From positions 86,404,499-86,468,498 of the forward strand of contig RSEF01000003.1 in NCBI GenBank assembly GCA_003993805.1: 64,000 bases of DNA. Direction: 5' to 3'. Both the position numbers and the translations under genes were made by a program. Within the stretch, counting starts at the first letter, position 1. Each line of letters opens with the position of its first letter. The notes beneath the pieces were generated by a model. That model had not been told where the DNA came from and did no database searches. It saw nothing but the letters and a program-made list of their open reading frames with translations. Shown one piece after another: positions 53,501-64,000 of the stretch. Origin of the DNA: Himantopus leucocephalus. Lineage: Eukaryota > Chordata > Aves > Charadriiformes > Recurvirostridae.

Positions 53501-56500
53501 TGTATGACTGACCCTTCCTCCAACGATGGCCTCGGTAACTTCACTGGAAAAGTCTTTTTAAAGTGAGTTCACAAGTCACCATCTTTTTAACAGAAGATCA
53601 TGTGTGTATACCAGCATGATCAAATATTGCACTATTCATTAAATCCAAGGGATCCTTAATTTATATGCATTAACGATCTAATTAATTGATGCTTGAAACA
53701 CGTCAGTGCTACTGTGATATCACAGCAGCCACGCAAAGAAAAATACACACAATTCTTCAAATTCAGTTCCATGCACTAAAGCCTTGTTGATAGCCGTGTA
53801 TGTGCATCTCTGGGTCAGAAGTCCACAGGTACTTGTCTCAGTGGGACAGGTTTAACTCAGTGCCCAATGAAGATGATGAATGAACGAAGATGAATGGACA
53901 TCCATTACTCCCCAGCTGGCACTTAACAAGCAGCAGGTCCTTCCTGACACTGCACCTGTGCACAGAGAATGGAATTGGTCTGCTCTTTTTTTCTTTAAAG
54001 TATCCCACCCTGTCCAACATTATCGTTAAGGGGAAAAAGGAAGAGGAAAAAAAAAGGAAAATGCTTCAGATACATGGGAGTGAACAGACTACCTTATGCA
54101 TCTCATTACACAGGCACACAAACCCAACAACATTCTTATTTCTGTTCTTTTCCCCCCTTTCCATGCTACTCTTCCAGCCACGATGGACCACAGAGCTGTC
54201 AGGCAACCACCGTGCATTTACTTCAGCCAGGGAAGCATAGAGGCCGCCTTACAAGAGCTCTTCAGATTCACCGGGAGCACAAACCACTTGCTGCTCTGGC
54301 TGAAATCTCAGAATCACGTCCTCCAGCAAATGCTGCTTTTGACACTTCTTCGAAACCACGGCTCCACTGTAAAATTCTCTAACATAAACTGGAAAATCCT
54401 CATTGAATGACCTATTAAAGGGTATTAATACTCTATTTCGGACCTCCATCAATAACTTATTTAGCACAAGGGCAATGGGCCACTAAGCCATCGAAGCCTG
54501 GAGAAATGAGACCTTTGGCCTGAAACCCCACATCAGCCCCTGCGGGCCTGGGCTACGGCAGCCAGGGGCGAGTCACGCACCCAATACACAGCTCACCTGA
54601 GCCAGCAAGGAAGGAAAGGGAAAGGCATGACAAAGCAAAGATGGCATATTTTAACTTGAGGTCACGGGTTAATAAGAAACATCGCTGTCACACACATTTC
54701 ACTTCCTCCTGCCCTCAGAGAGGGAAGCAGGGCCAGGGGAGAGAAGCTTCTGCCTGCTACGGCCACAACTTCTTTCTGTGACAGCTCCATACCAGAGGCT
54801 GATTCAGCAGAACTGGATGTATAAATTGAGAAATGAATGGTACAAAATTCTGTACTCTGAGATACACTCCCTGCAGAAAGCACAAATATTCTCTTCAGTT
54901 TATTTTTACCTAGACAGAAGTACAATTTCTCAGCAAGCTCTTATCCTACTTATTGTCAGCATGCATCAATAAAATAAAAAAAAACAAAAACAACTTCTGT
55001 GCCATTCCAGCATGTCTCTAAAACCTAGTGTAGAAAAGCACATTTAACCCGTTCTAAATGCACAAATCCTGTTTGCAAGGAGCTCTGTGCCAGGATTAAT
55101 GTTTCTATTCAAGTAGCATTTATAACCAGCGGGCATAGGATTCCTCAGTCTAAAGAAAAAAGGTCAAATCTCTTTGTTTTCGATTACTGAAGTTCACATG
55201 AAAATTACACAACTGAAGAGTGTTAATAATGCCTGAAACAGCTTCACAGCAAAACAGTTCTAGGTTTAAGCTTCTTGTGACACCTTATACCAGTATCCAG
55301 TTGCTATTACTGCTGTATAGCTTCCTACGTAACTTCTCCTTTATTTTATTTGCTTTTAATTCGTGTCACAGAACTTTGTTCCCAACTCGCTGTCTCAGCA
55401 CTCTTTTTCATAACTGCAAGCAAAGAACTGGAGGCCGACAGGAAGAAAAGAATGTAACACCAACCACAGCAACTTACCTACTAGGTCAGGAACAAAGTAC
55501 CAGGAGGCAATGAACGCTGCAGGCTCTCTATATAAAATAGACGATGGTAAAGTAATCTGATTGAAATACTTTGTGCTTTTCCCAAGACTTTTTACTTATT
55601 AATAGTATGCAGGACAAACCTGCCTTAAAGTAAGAAGGGTGGAAAAAAAGCACAGAATTAATTTTGAAAGCTCCTTCACGCATACTCCCCAGCACTCATA
55701 CAAAAAATACCCTGCATCACAACTCCTCCCTCACACCTCAAGAAGGTGATTTCAAGAAGGGGGAATACACTGGCAGTGGGAAATCCTCCTCACCCAGCCG
55801 TATGGTAACCACTGGTGAGCCACCGCTGAGCTCACACCCGAGCCCAAAACCCAAGCGTACAAGGTAGCTGCAGTTCTGCCAGTCAGCAACTTATGGTCCT
55901 GATTGCTAAAGGGCAAATGACTCTGGAATTAACCAACCTCACACTTGAAGACGCTCCTATTTTAGGCTGCCATTCCACAGAACAGCAACTGCAGTGTCGG
56001 AGACCCCAGTAAGAGATCAAAAACACAATGGTCCCCAAACACACAGGCAAAATCGATACAAGTTCACTCTAAAAGCTTTCAGACAAAGACCAGATTGATT
56101 TGCATTTTGCACTAGCACAACCACTATACCATTTACTCTTGTCAAAGACCAGAAATATAACATGTGCTTATCCCTATCAAGATCAGAACTGCTCTGCTAG
56201 GTGATCCGATGGGGATAAGAACCAGGAAATATTCCTGTTAAAAACTACAAAGTTGTAAAGGGCAAAATGTTTATAGGAAAAAAAGGAGGTAGAAGACAGT
56301 GAGAGTGATCAGCAACTATACCCCAAAAAAATTTCCTCAAATTATACCTTTACTTTCACATGGAGCTGACCATCCTCCAATCTAAAAGATGCTATCACAC
56401 CTACTACCAATTAATATGAAATCATCCCTTGCAATATCAAGTAACCTCCAGAAAACCTGTTTTACAAATTAATGTAGATCCTTCCAATATACCATTTAAA

Positions 56501-59387
56501 GGAGTGTTTTCCTCCTCCATCCCCAGCTTCATCAGTTTTCTTCCCAGAGTATCTATTTACAGCTAAGGCAAAAGCAACGCTCAGTGAGCTGTGGCCATTC
56601 CAGAGGACCCAGCCAAAGCACACACAAGTTTAAGGTGTGAAAATATGGACATTACCAATGGAAGGAAAAAAGACTTCTACTGCTTGGTATTTGAGAAAGA
56701 AATAGATTTATTTAGAGGAGCTTCTTGAGTGTTTATTCTCTTTTACTCATCAGATAGAGAAAATCTCTCTGGAATGTTTCTGATTTTCTACTGAAGTCTG
56801 GGTTTTCTGAGGCCTATGACAGGGTCACCAACAAATGTCAAAGTCATAAGACCTTTTTATATGTCACCCACACCAGTCATATGATTATACTTTCTCAAAA
56901 TCAAATTTTATTTTAGTGAAGCAACTAGCTGTACACAGGACAAAATGTATCTGTATTTCCCAAGCATTCTCTTCCCACAGTCTGAAATGGAGGGGCAAAA
57001 AGGGAAGTCCGTGCTTCACTTTAGCACAGATAACAATTTCACTTGAATTTTAAAAAAATGTTTACAATTGTTTTTTAGTAAATCAGTACACATAGTCTGT
57101 GTAATCTGATAGGAAAGACAAGCATTCATTATCTTAATAACCCCCTAATAAACTGCTCGTTCCCTCAGCCTGGAATTGATTATTCTGAGAAAGTATCACT
57201 AGAGGCATCCTTTGCTCTTTTACTCCTACCGAGAGATCCAGTTCAGCCACTGTCAGAAATAAGGCATTGGGATAAATGGACTTTTGGTCTGTTCCAGTGT
57301 GGTTCTTGTATGGTAAGTTCCATAGTGAGTCAATGGACTGACAGCCAACTCCAGCCAACAACTAACGTCAGTGCTTATTTGAGAACCTACTAAGATCCAG
57401 GGGAATCACACTCAGGAGGTGGTAAGGATAAAACATCGATGCCATTGCAGGTGGCATTAAGACTGGGAGCTCTCGGATATCAGCAGCCCCATCAGACAGT
57501 CTGTTCTGAAATTCTCCAGTGCAACTTGAATAAAGGTTTGAAAGAAAAAAGAGGGACTAACAGTTTACAAGTGTACTACACTCAGCAATGATGACAGCAG
57601 TCAGTCAGGGGAGAGGGGTTAAAATTTAGCAGCTGGGGCAGGGGACAGAGCACTTCGATTTAATAGAATCACTTATTTCCTGCTCACTGAATCGCTCTGC
57701 AAGAATACAAAAGCAGCGTGGAAGGAAAGCACTCCTCCAATAGCAAAGTTTCTCAATCAGGGAAGTGTTTAGACTGGGCAACTAACACAGGCTATTGGAA
57801 AAGTTTGGTACTGAAATATGTGTTTGCATATCTTCACGTCGAGACTCTGAAAACAAGCAGCTTATGGGAAACTATGATTTGTTTAAACAGTATTAAAAGG
57901 TAAAAAAATTAAAGATTAAATGAAAGTTTAGTGTTAAATTATTTATGTGCTTTAAAGTCGCAAACTCATACATTGAATAAAGCATAAATGAGATTTATAG
58001 TAGGAGTAGAGCAAATTACGTTCACGCTTCCATAACTCATCAGCTTAAAGAGCATACAACTCCCAGCCAAAGGTTTCTAATGCAGTCTATTTCAGTGACA
58101 AGAAGTGAAACTATGTTTGTTTTCCTTGTAATTGCTATTTACAATGTGTTTAGTTGCCTGAGGGGAAAAAAAAAGACAATTACCAAGTAGGTTCTAAATA
58201 CACTTTTAAACGCTATGGACCTAAAATCTCAGACAATAATCTGAATACTGTCCATAGACTTGGACATGTTTCCTCAAGTAATTAAACTCAGTGTGTTACG
58301 ATCTGCTGTTCCTCATGAGTTTTGATGCATCACTGCTGCTGAGATGGGGCAAACCACTCAGTGACCCTGTAAAAGCAGGAATAGTTTCACATGTAGGCAA
58401 AACATACCAGCATGGGGAGAAGAAAAAAAAAAAAACACAAACCAACCAAACATTTTTATTAGTGAAGTTTGTACATGTTTATGAATTACTTACAAAGTAA
58501 AACATAAAAGATTTAAGAACAACATTGTCTAGGGTTTCAACATACTTCTTATGTACATACAACAACTATGTTCTGGAAATTTTGCTGTCCAGGTAGAAGT
58601 AGAGGGCAAGTGGAAAAGAAGAAATTTGGGTGTTTACCCTGGCATTCCCACAGCCCGTTCTCTCACCTCTTACCAACCATCAAGGCTAACTATAAAAAGT
58701 GAGGTATGCACTGACTGCAGAAATTCAGCTTTATTGTTGAGTGAGTGGGGCACTAAATGGAGACAGATATTTACAAAAAAAAAAAAATCTAGCTCCTTAT
58801 TTCTTCTTACATCTGTTTCTAAAGATGTCCAAGTATGAATGGTTCGCTGTAAAATTTTCCTTTCAACTTCCCTGAGAAAAGGAATGCATTATTTGAGGAC
58901 ACAAGCCCCAAGCTGCCGCATATTGCAGAATACTTCAGCTGTACCTGCTTGACAGGCCAGCTGTCTTGGCTCAAGAGACCCAGAAAACATCATTTATCTT
59001 ATTTTTCTATGAGGCACTGCTAGATACCACTACTCAGTACTTACAGTCTACTTTTGCCAAGTATATGCAAATAGGACTAACAAAACTGGCACCATATCCA
59101 AAAGAAAGTGCTGATACCGAGGAATCGCAGCTCTTAGACAGGGCCCAGGAGACAGCAGAAAGTTCTGGCACTTCTGCAGAACTGCAAACAATCCCTGTAC
59201 TTTAGAATCATTAAAAGAGATATTTTATCTACTTCAAATTGAATTCTCTGCAATCTGATGCTTGTTTAACAGCCTTGGCAACAAAAGTGAACGGGGAGTA
59301 CCACGTCCCATGCAGGCAGGCAGTCCACAAGCTATTAGACTGGCAACCATGTTGGCAGCCCTCAACATATTTGATTTTATTGCCCAT

Positions 59388-59452
59388 ATAGATATATATA
59401 TTTGGCAATAATATATATATTAGGGGTTATGGGTGTGTATATAAATATATAT
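59388..59452 (+). repeat. AT-rich alternating tract
   Basis: Several TATATA runs (ATATATATAT, AATATATATAT, TATATAAATATATATA) separated by short G-containing spacers. Low-complexity sequence with potential to form hairpins. Confidence 0.75.
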
Positions 59453-60968
59453 AGTAGGGTGTAATACATCCACACCCACCAGAAGTCACCTCTTGGTCAG
59501 AAAACTGGCTTACCCATTTTTCACCAGACCAGGACCAGACCCTCCTCACAGGCATAAAGACCAGATTTTTCAGCTGACCTTTTCTAACACCGAACTCTGC
59601 GTTAGCTGGGTAGAAGTGGCTGGTAATGAACAACTACTTTTTCCTGCTTCTCTGCTGTATGGTACATATGTGCTATACCCCAGCTGATGGGGAAGGGAAG
59701 AATAAAGCCTAAACCAGGAAATCAAGCAAGACCCTTCCTCTTTAGCACCGCATCTCCAGGTATGCTGGTCAAGGGCAAGATGTACAATGTCTGAGGGGAA
59801 AAAGGTAGCAATGAGCCTGCTTTGCCTCCAACTGCCCTTTATTCAATGCATTTTAGAATAAGGCTCATTTTACTTCTTAAAAACAAGGTGGGTTTTTTGT
59901 TGTGTTGGCTTTCCTGGTTATTCTGCATCAGACTTTTTCCGTGAATACTGCAGCTGCTTAAAAGCAATCCCAAGTGAAACAGCCTCTCCTTGGTTTCTTC
60001 TTGGGAGTTTTATGCTTTGGTTAATTTTCCTTTCACCTGACCTCAGGAGACCTTCTCAGGCCTACACACACAGACATAAGACAGCCTCTGAGGAAACTTT
60101 GTAGTCAAGCCCCAAGACTAATAAAAGCACTATTCATCTAACTAATATATGGAGCTTTTACCAATGAGTCAACCTATCCAGTAAAACTAGAGACACAGTT
60201 TTTGTCAACTTATACAACTCTGCAATAAGTAAAATGACTGTATATACATTTTAATGCAGAGTTACAAGCCAGAGCACCATTAAAGTAATGTGCAAGAACA
60301 AAGTTGGGGCTAAGGACTTGAGCAGGGCTTCATGTGCTAGGTATGGTTTATCATCCACCTTTGACTTTACCCATTTTTCATCTTGGCAGCAAATCCAGGG
60401 CCTGTCACACCAGTGAATTATTTTACTATCTGAACTTTGCATCTTTATCAGAGCTGTGCAAACACTTACTTACTCAGCTTTATTTTTTCCAGATTAGTTT
60501 AACATGCTTAGAAAGTTTTATCGAGCTGAATTACCATTCTTAAGTGAATTAGAGACGCGACAAAAAGGTTTTGCTGTGCTACAGCATCTCTTAAAAGCTG
60601 ACTGCATTCGCCGACGCGGAGCAAGGGGGAAACCGGAGTTGAATGTTTCAGCTGCGAGTGGAACGATGGTGATAAAACGCCTTTTCCACCTGCCAGGGGA
60701 TAAAACGTAGGAGAGCACGAAGAGCCAGGCTTGCCCGCAGGAAGCAAGGCGGGGCACCCGTGGGAAAGAGGGCTGGAAGAGAAGGAGGGTACCGGGAAAA
60801 CACCGGCACGGGCAGCGGGAACTCGCATCCGAGAGGCAGAACTTTCAGCAGCATCCTCCCCGGGCGGCTGCTGCTTCTCTTCTCCGGTGGGAGACGCGGA
60901 GGGGATGTCGCCGCTACCCGCGGCGGGCTCCGCGCCCCGGGGACCAGGCTGGCGGGGCGGGCACGACA

Positions 60969-60999
60969 CGCCGCCGCCGCCTCCGCCGCCCGCCGCCCC
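60969..60999 (+). repeat. CCG/GCC-rich simple repeat in the start of ME1 intron 1
   Basis: An imperfect run of CCG units in the CpG island, about 290 bp inside intron 1 from the exon 1 donor. It produces the proline- and arginine-rich shadow frames seen here. Confidence 0.7.
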
Positions 61000-61285
61000 G
61001 AAGGAAGAGGAAGCGCCGCCCGGGCCGCAGGAAGTACCGCTGCCCCGCGCCCGCCGCCCCACCGGCCTCCCCGGCCGCTGCAGCCGCGACAGGTGGTGGT
61101 GGCGGCGGCGGACAGAGGCGGCCCGGCGCCCCCGCCGCGTCGGGCCCGGCTCCGGCTCCGCCGGCGGCGCTGAGCCGCCGCAGGTTTCTCCGTCCCCCGC
61201 CGGGACCGGGGCGAGGGAGGGGTCGCCCAGCGACCCGGGCCGCCGCGGCGCACCTGCCCGCCTCCCCCCTCCCCCCCCAACTTAC

Positions 61286-61330
61286 CTTGTTGAGGTGGGG
61301 GTCGCGGAGCACCTCGTAGCCCCTCTTCAT
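61286..61330 (-). CDS. ME1: ME1 coding exon 1 (NADP-dependent malic enzyme, N-terminus)
   Basis: The 45-base coding part of the first exon encodes MKRGYEVLRDPHLNK, which matches the start of avian cytosolic malic enzyme as I remember it (pigeon begins MKKGYEVLRDPHLNK). The exon ends in AAG followed by the donor GTAAG at 61285-61281, and the junction is phase 0. The ATG at 61330-61328 has CACC before it, a good Kozak context with A at -3. I chose it because it matches the known avian start. A second in-frame ATG lies 19 codons upstream (61387-61385) with G at -3, and the frame stays open above it, so a longer N-terminus cannot be excluded. The exon lies inside a CpG island, and the next exon is 49.7 kb downstream. 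Confidence 0.95.
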
Positions 61331-61544
61331 GGTGACCTGCAGGGGCCGGCCGGCGTCCCGGCAGTCGGCTGCTTTCCCCGGTTGCATGGCGCGGCGAGGC
61401 GAGGCCGGGCTCACTGCCGTCAGGTCGCTGCGGGAGCCGGAGGCAAAGCGGCGGCTCCTCCTGCTGAGGTGACCGCCCGGCGGGGTGGGATGATCCTGCC
61501 GGGAGGGAGGGGGCAGAGCCGCGGCAAGGCGCCGCCGCCGGGAA

Positions 61545-61561
61545 GGGGGGGGGGGGGGGGG
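61545..61561 (+). repeat. 17-base poly-G tract in the ME1 5' flank
   Basis: An uninterrupted run of 17 G on the plus strand (C on the ME1 sense strand), followed by GTGTGTGGGGGTGT. It lies about 215 bp upstream of the ATG and could form a G-quadruplex. The true length is uncertain because homopolymers of this kind are often miscounted. Confidence 0.85.
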
Positions 61562-61598
61562 TGTGTGGGGGTGTCACCGGGGCGCCGCTGCCGCTGCC

Positions 61599-61607
61599 GC
61601 TGAGTCA
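61599..61607 (-). promoter_or_regulatory. Antioxidant response element (NRF2/small-Maf, AP-1-like) upstream of ME1
   Basis: On the ME1 sense strand the bases read GTGACTCAGC (61608-61599), a full match to the ARE consensus RTGACnnnGC with an embedded AP-1 site TGACTCA. It lies about 270 bp upstream of the ME1 ATG within the CpG island. ME1 is an established NRF2 target in mammals, so the position and sequence make functional sense. Binding itself is inferred. Confidence 0.6.
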
Positions 61608-61714
61608 CCGGCAGCTCCGCGCACCCCGCGGCGGGCGCCCAGGTGCGAAGGGGGGAAGCGCGGAGGGGGGGTGCGGGCCTGCAGCCCTCCCCCGCGGCCG
61701 GGGGAGTCCCCGGC

Positions 61715-61721
61715 GGGGCGG
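61715..61721 (+). promoter_or_regulatory. GC box (Sp1-type), GGGGCGG
   Basis: A GGGGCGG core about 385 bp upstream of the ME1 ATG. Such cores are expected in a CpG island, so its individual importance is unproven. Confidence 0.35.
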
Positions 61722-62250
61722 CCTGGGCCGCTGCAGCCTCGCCCCGGGCCCGGTGTTTGCGAGGGGTTTAAGACCGTTTTAGCGTTTGGAAAGGGGGGCC
61801 GGTCTCGCGGCAGCGGTTCTCCCTCGGCTCGGTCTTACGCAGGACCTGGCGGTTCTGCTGCCCTCAGGCTGGGCAGCACCGCGGCTGCCCCCCGGGGTCG
61901 GCCGCCCGCGGAAGCGGGGCCTGTGCGCCTCGGTGCCAGCCGAGCTTCCCTTTCCTCCCGTTAAACGACGATGAAACCCGGCCTTTCCCGAAGGGGATGG
62001 GGTGCGTGGCTCGGTACGGTCAGGAGCAGCAGGAGTGCGATGTAATTTAGCTGTGGGGTTTTTTTGGGGGGAGCGGCGTTGCCGGCTTCAGCTCCGCTGT
62101 GCGGGGTTCAGCCTGGTTGGGATGGGGAGCGTTAGGGCAGAGCAGGTGTTTCGGCTGGTTTGTACCCGCTGTCCCCCACGTTTGTTTGCAGTGTCTTCTG
62201 AAACCATTGGCATACGCTCCGCCGTGCGCTGCGTGACTCTGGCTTTCTTC

Positions 62251-64000
62251 CTCCAAATTCGCGTGTGTAAAGCAGAAATAATTTCCGTACAGATACCATA
62301 ACCCTGCTAGAGAAACTGCGCAGCTTTAAACGTGCGGCTACGGAAATACTCAAGGACAGAGGGGTTTTGCTATCCGTTGTCAAGCAGCAGCAAACGGATC
62401 AAAATTTTGTAGCTCTTTTAAATTTATCTCTTCACATTTGATCTGTAGGCCTCGTATCCATTCTACTACCTCATATTTCATTAAAAAGAAAAAAAAAAAA
62501 AAGAGCTCCCACAGAATCTGGCTTTTCCTGAATTTCCTGTTAAGTATCTCCAAAAAGTTCATTTGGGGTTAATTAACAGAGGAGAGTTGGGAGGCTTCCA
62601 AGTCTATATTTCTGGAAGCTTAATTAGCAAGTCAGCAGAAAATTCAGTAAATAAACCTCTCCCTCTCTCCGCCATCTCAGAAAGAACTATGAAAAGCAGT
62701 ACTAATAAAAAGTTTTGAACAAACTTTGAACCTGGAGTCTTTGTGACTAATTACTCAGCCTTCCTTGGATTTGTCCGGATAGCTGAATATCTGCCTACCC
62801 AAGTCCTGAATCTTACCTTGAGTAGGTAACGGGGATATCAGGGTGGCATTTCGGGTCTGTCTTAGTCATGATAAAAATAAAAAGCAATGTAGAAACATCC
62901 CTTTTCACTTCTCTGTGGCACCCTGAGACTATTCTGATGGAATGTTAACCTAAATGCGATATTTTTGTCTGAGAGAGCGCAATGTGTACTGATGTAATTT
63001 TTATCTTAGTGTTGCAACGCTGTCTATAAAAAAAAAAAACAAAACACCTCTTTGATTTATGCCAAAAGTCACTGCAACCACTATGAGTACCTGTTCTGAG
63101 GCCTGACCCCTGATAAGGACTTGTCCTGACTGACCTCACCCCAGTTATAAAAGGTATGTAATGAAACAGTTAATTCAGGTGAAGTCCCTTTGGATATATA
63201 TTTATTTTTTTATGTAATCAGACTTCAGAAACAGTTTACTTCTGTGTTTTAATTATAAATTTACTCCTCCTTTTCTTCCTAAAAATATAACTTATTTCTC
63301 TTTGTTACTTGCAAACATTAATAAAACCAAAATCATAGCTGTCAGTTAGGATAAATGTGTCCCTGAGTTGTAAGAATGATAACAGACCTTTTCAGCTCAA
63401 AAGAAAAAAACAAAGAAACAAGAAGAAGAAGTGGTGTCTCTTGTCACCTGTAGAAGTCCCAAGGGCTGGAACATTTTAGCATTCGACCGGATGAGTTGGG
63501 ATTTATTTGTCCAAGTCTCCTGCTACTGATTGCTTTCCTTGCTGGTGTTCATAAGCTCCTGTGAATTTTCCTGTGCAGTTGTATCACCTTTGCAGAGTAT
63601 TTTTGAGCAAGATGACTTTTAAGTGGCCATATGCAGGACCTCACAATATTTGAACTGCAAAACCAGTTCAAAATGGGGCAAAGGAGTAACTTAGATCTGC
63701 AGTCAGAGGTGTTTATTCCAAAAAAGGACTGCATTGCACAATAAATCTGTAGTTACAAGAATATAAATAAGTGCCTTTGTAAGTGGCAGAATTATTTTGT
63801 TATGGTTATGTGATACAGGTAATTTTGCAAATGTTAGCCCACATTCAAATAAACAATTAGTGCCAAATGTTGTTAAGGTGTTTCTGACAAAAAATACAGT
63901 GGCTTTCCCTTCTGGCAGGCACCTAATTCTGTTTCTATATGGTACACTTTAAAGAATTGTATTCAAGATTTTTTGTAAATACCTATACTTACAGTTTCCT
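62251..64000. other. ME1 upstream flank, no gene seen
   Basis: AT-rich sequence beyond the CpG island. It has poly-A runs near 62489-62502 and 63029-63040 and no recognisable coding frame, repeat family or RNA gene. In mammals the next gene upstream of ME1 is PRSS35 on the opposite strand; I see no part of it here. The far-upstream thyroid-hormone response region described for the chicken gene (nearly 4 kb above the start) would fall outside this window. Confidence 0.6.

Larger units (their letters stand above)
44863..60599. other. Intron 1 segment, mostly without recognisable elements
   Basis: About 15.7 kb, AT-rich. It holds an ATT microsatellite (45791-45809), a 28-N gap with a flanking poly-C run (47126-47170), an LTR-end remnant (47543-47577), an 8-bp stem inverted repeat (49233-49252), a poly-A run near 58424-58437 and an AT-rich alternating tract (59388-59452). 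Open frames of 60-116 codons here show no family resemblance. Confidence 0.5.
11565..61285 (-). other. ME1 intron 1
   Basis: An intron of 49,721 bp between coding exons 1 and 2. It holds most of the mobile elements and both N runs in the window. The right-most 700 bases belong to the CpG island. I looked for exons with recognisable protein content on both strands and found none outside repeats. Large first introns with regulatory content are common in metabolic genes, but no conserved element can be recognised from one sequence. Confidence 0.85.
60600..62250. promoter_or_regulatory. CpG-island promoter of ME1
   Basis: Base composition changes sharply from AT-rich intron to very GC- and CpG-rich sequence at about 60600 and back at about 62250. 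The island covers ME1 exon 1, its 5' UTR and the beginning of intron 1. No TATA or CCAAT box is evident in the 500 bases upstream of the ATG, which suits a dispersed, housekeeping-like start. The transcription start cannot be placed from sequence alone. Long open frames here on both strands (290 and 309 codons) are composition effects, rich in P, G, A and R, and are not called as genes. Boundaries are by eye. Confidence 0.8.

Noticed and set aside
54074..54410. Overlapping plus-strand frames of 102-116 codons
   Set aside because: Three different frames are open at once and none resembles a known protein.
60648..61603. Long open frames on both strands over the CpG island (309 codons minus, 290 codons plus, 184 codons minus)
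   Set aside because: They are rich in P, G, A and R, overlap each other and ME1 exon 1 in other frames, and result from the lack of stops in very GC-rich DNA.
62251..64000. Search for a divergent gene (PRSS35) upstream of ME1
   Set aside because: No trypsin-like or other recognisable coding sequence is present before the right edge.

Overview
The window is vertebrate nuclear DNA, almost certainly from a bird. Three things point to this: the malic enzyme exons read like the avian enzyme, there are at least nine fragments of the avian-type LINE CR1 with its 8-bp terminal repeat, and there are two endogenous-retrovirus LTRs of types I know from bird genomes. It comes from a draft assembly, shown by two runs of N (35728-35827 and 47126-47153) and several single-N joins. 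The exact species cannot be told from the sequence.

Only one protein-coding gene can be supported: ME1, the cytosolic NADP-dependent malic enzyme, on the minus strand. Its first three coding exons are at 61286-61330, 11431-11564 and 3793-3942. They join in frame with good splice sites and encode the first 109 residues plus two bases of the next codon, about one fifth of an enzyme near 557 residues in birds. The catalytic tyrosine of the YTPTVG motif falls at residue 91. Exon 4 and later exons lie beyond the left end. Intron 1 is 49,721 bp, intron 2 is 7,488 bp, and intron 3 runs off the window.

The ME1 start sits in a CpG island of about 1.6 kb (roughly 60600-62250). It has no evident TATA box, a 17-base G run, a GC box and a full-consensus antioxidant response element about 270 bp upstream of the ATG. 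The 5' region is open in frame above the chosen ATG and holds a second in-frame ATG 19 codons upstream.

The introns are AT-rich and non-coding as far as I can read them. They carry CR1 fragments in both orientations (one about 1.5 kb long with a decayed reverse-transcriptase region at 43310-44862), two solo LTRs (25840-26739 and 27726-28775), a short LTR-end remnant (47543-47577), simple repeats, and several blocks duplicated on either side of a single N that look like unmerged contig ends. From 62250 to 64000, upstream of ME1, I see no gene. I did not find a new biological system. The points most worth a second look are the possible N-terminal extension and ARE of ME1, an unexplained 93-bp direct repeat pair 2.15 kb apart, a 20-bp perfect palindrome, and the assembly duplications.
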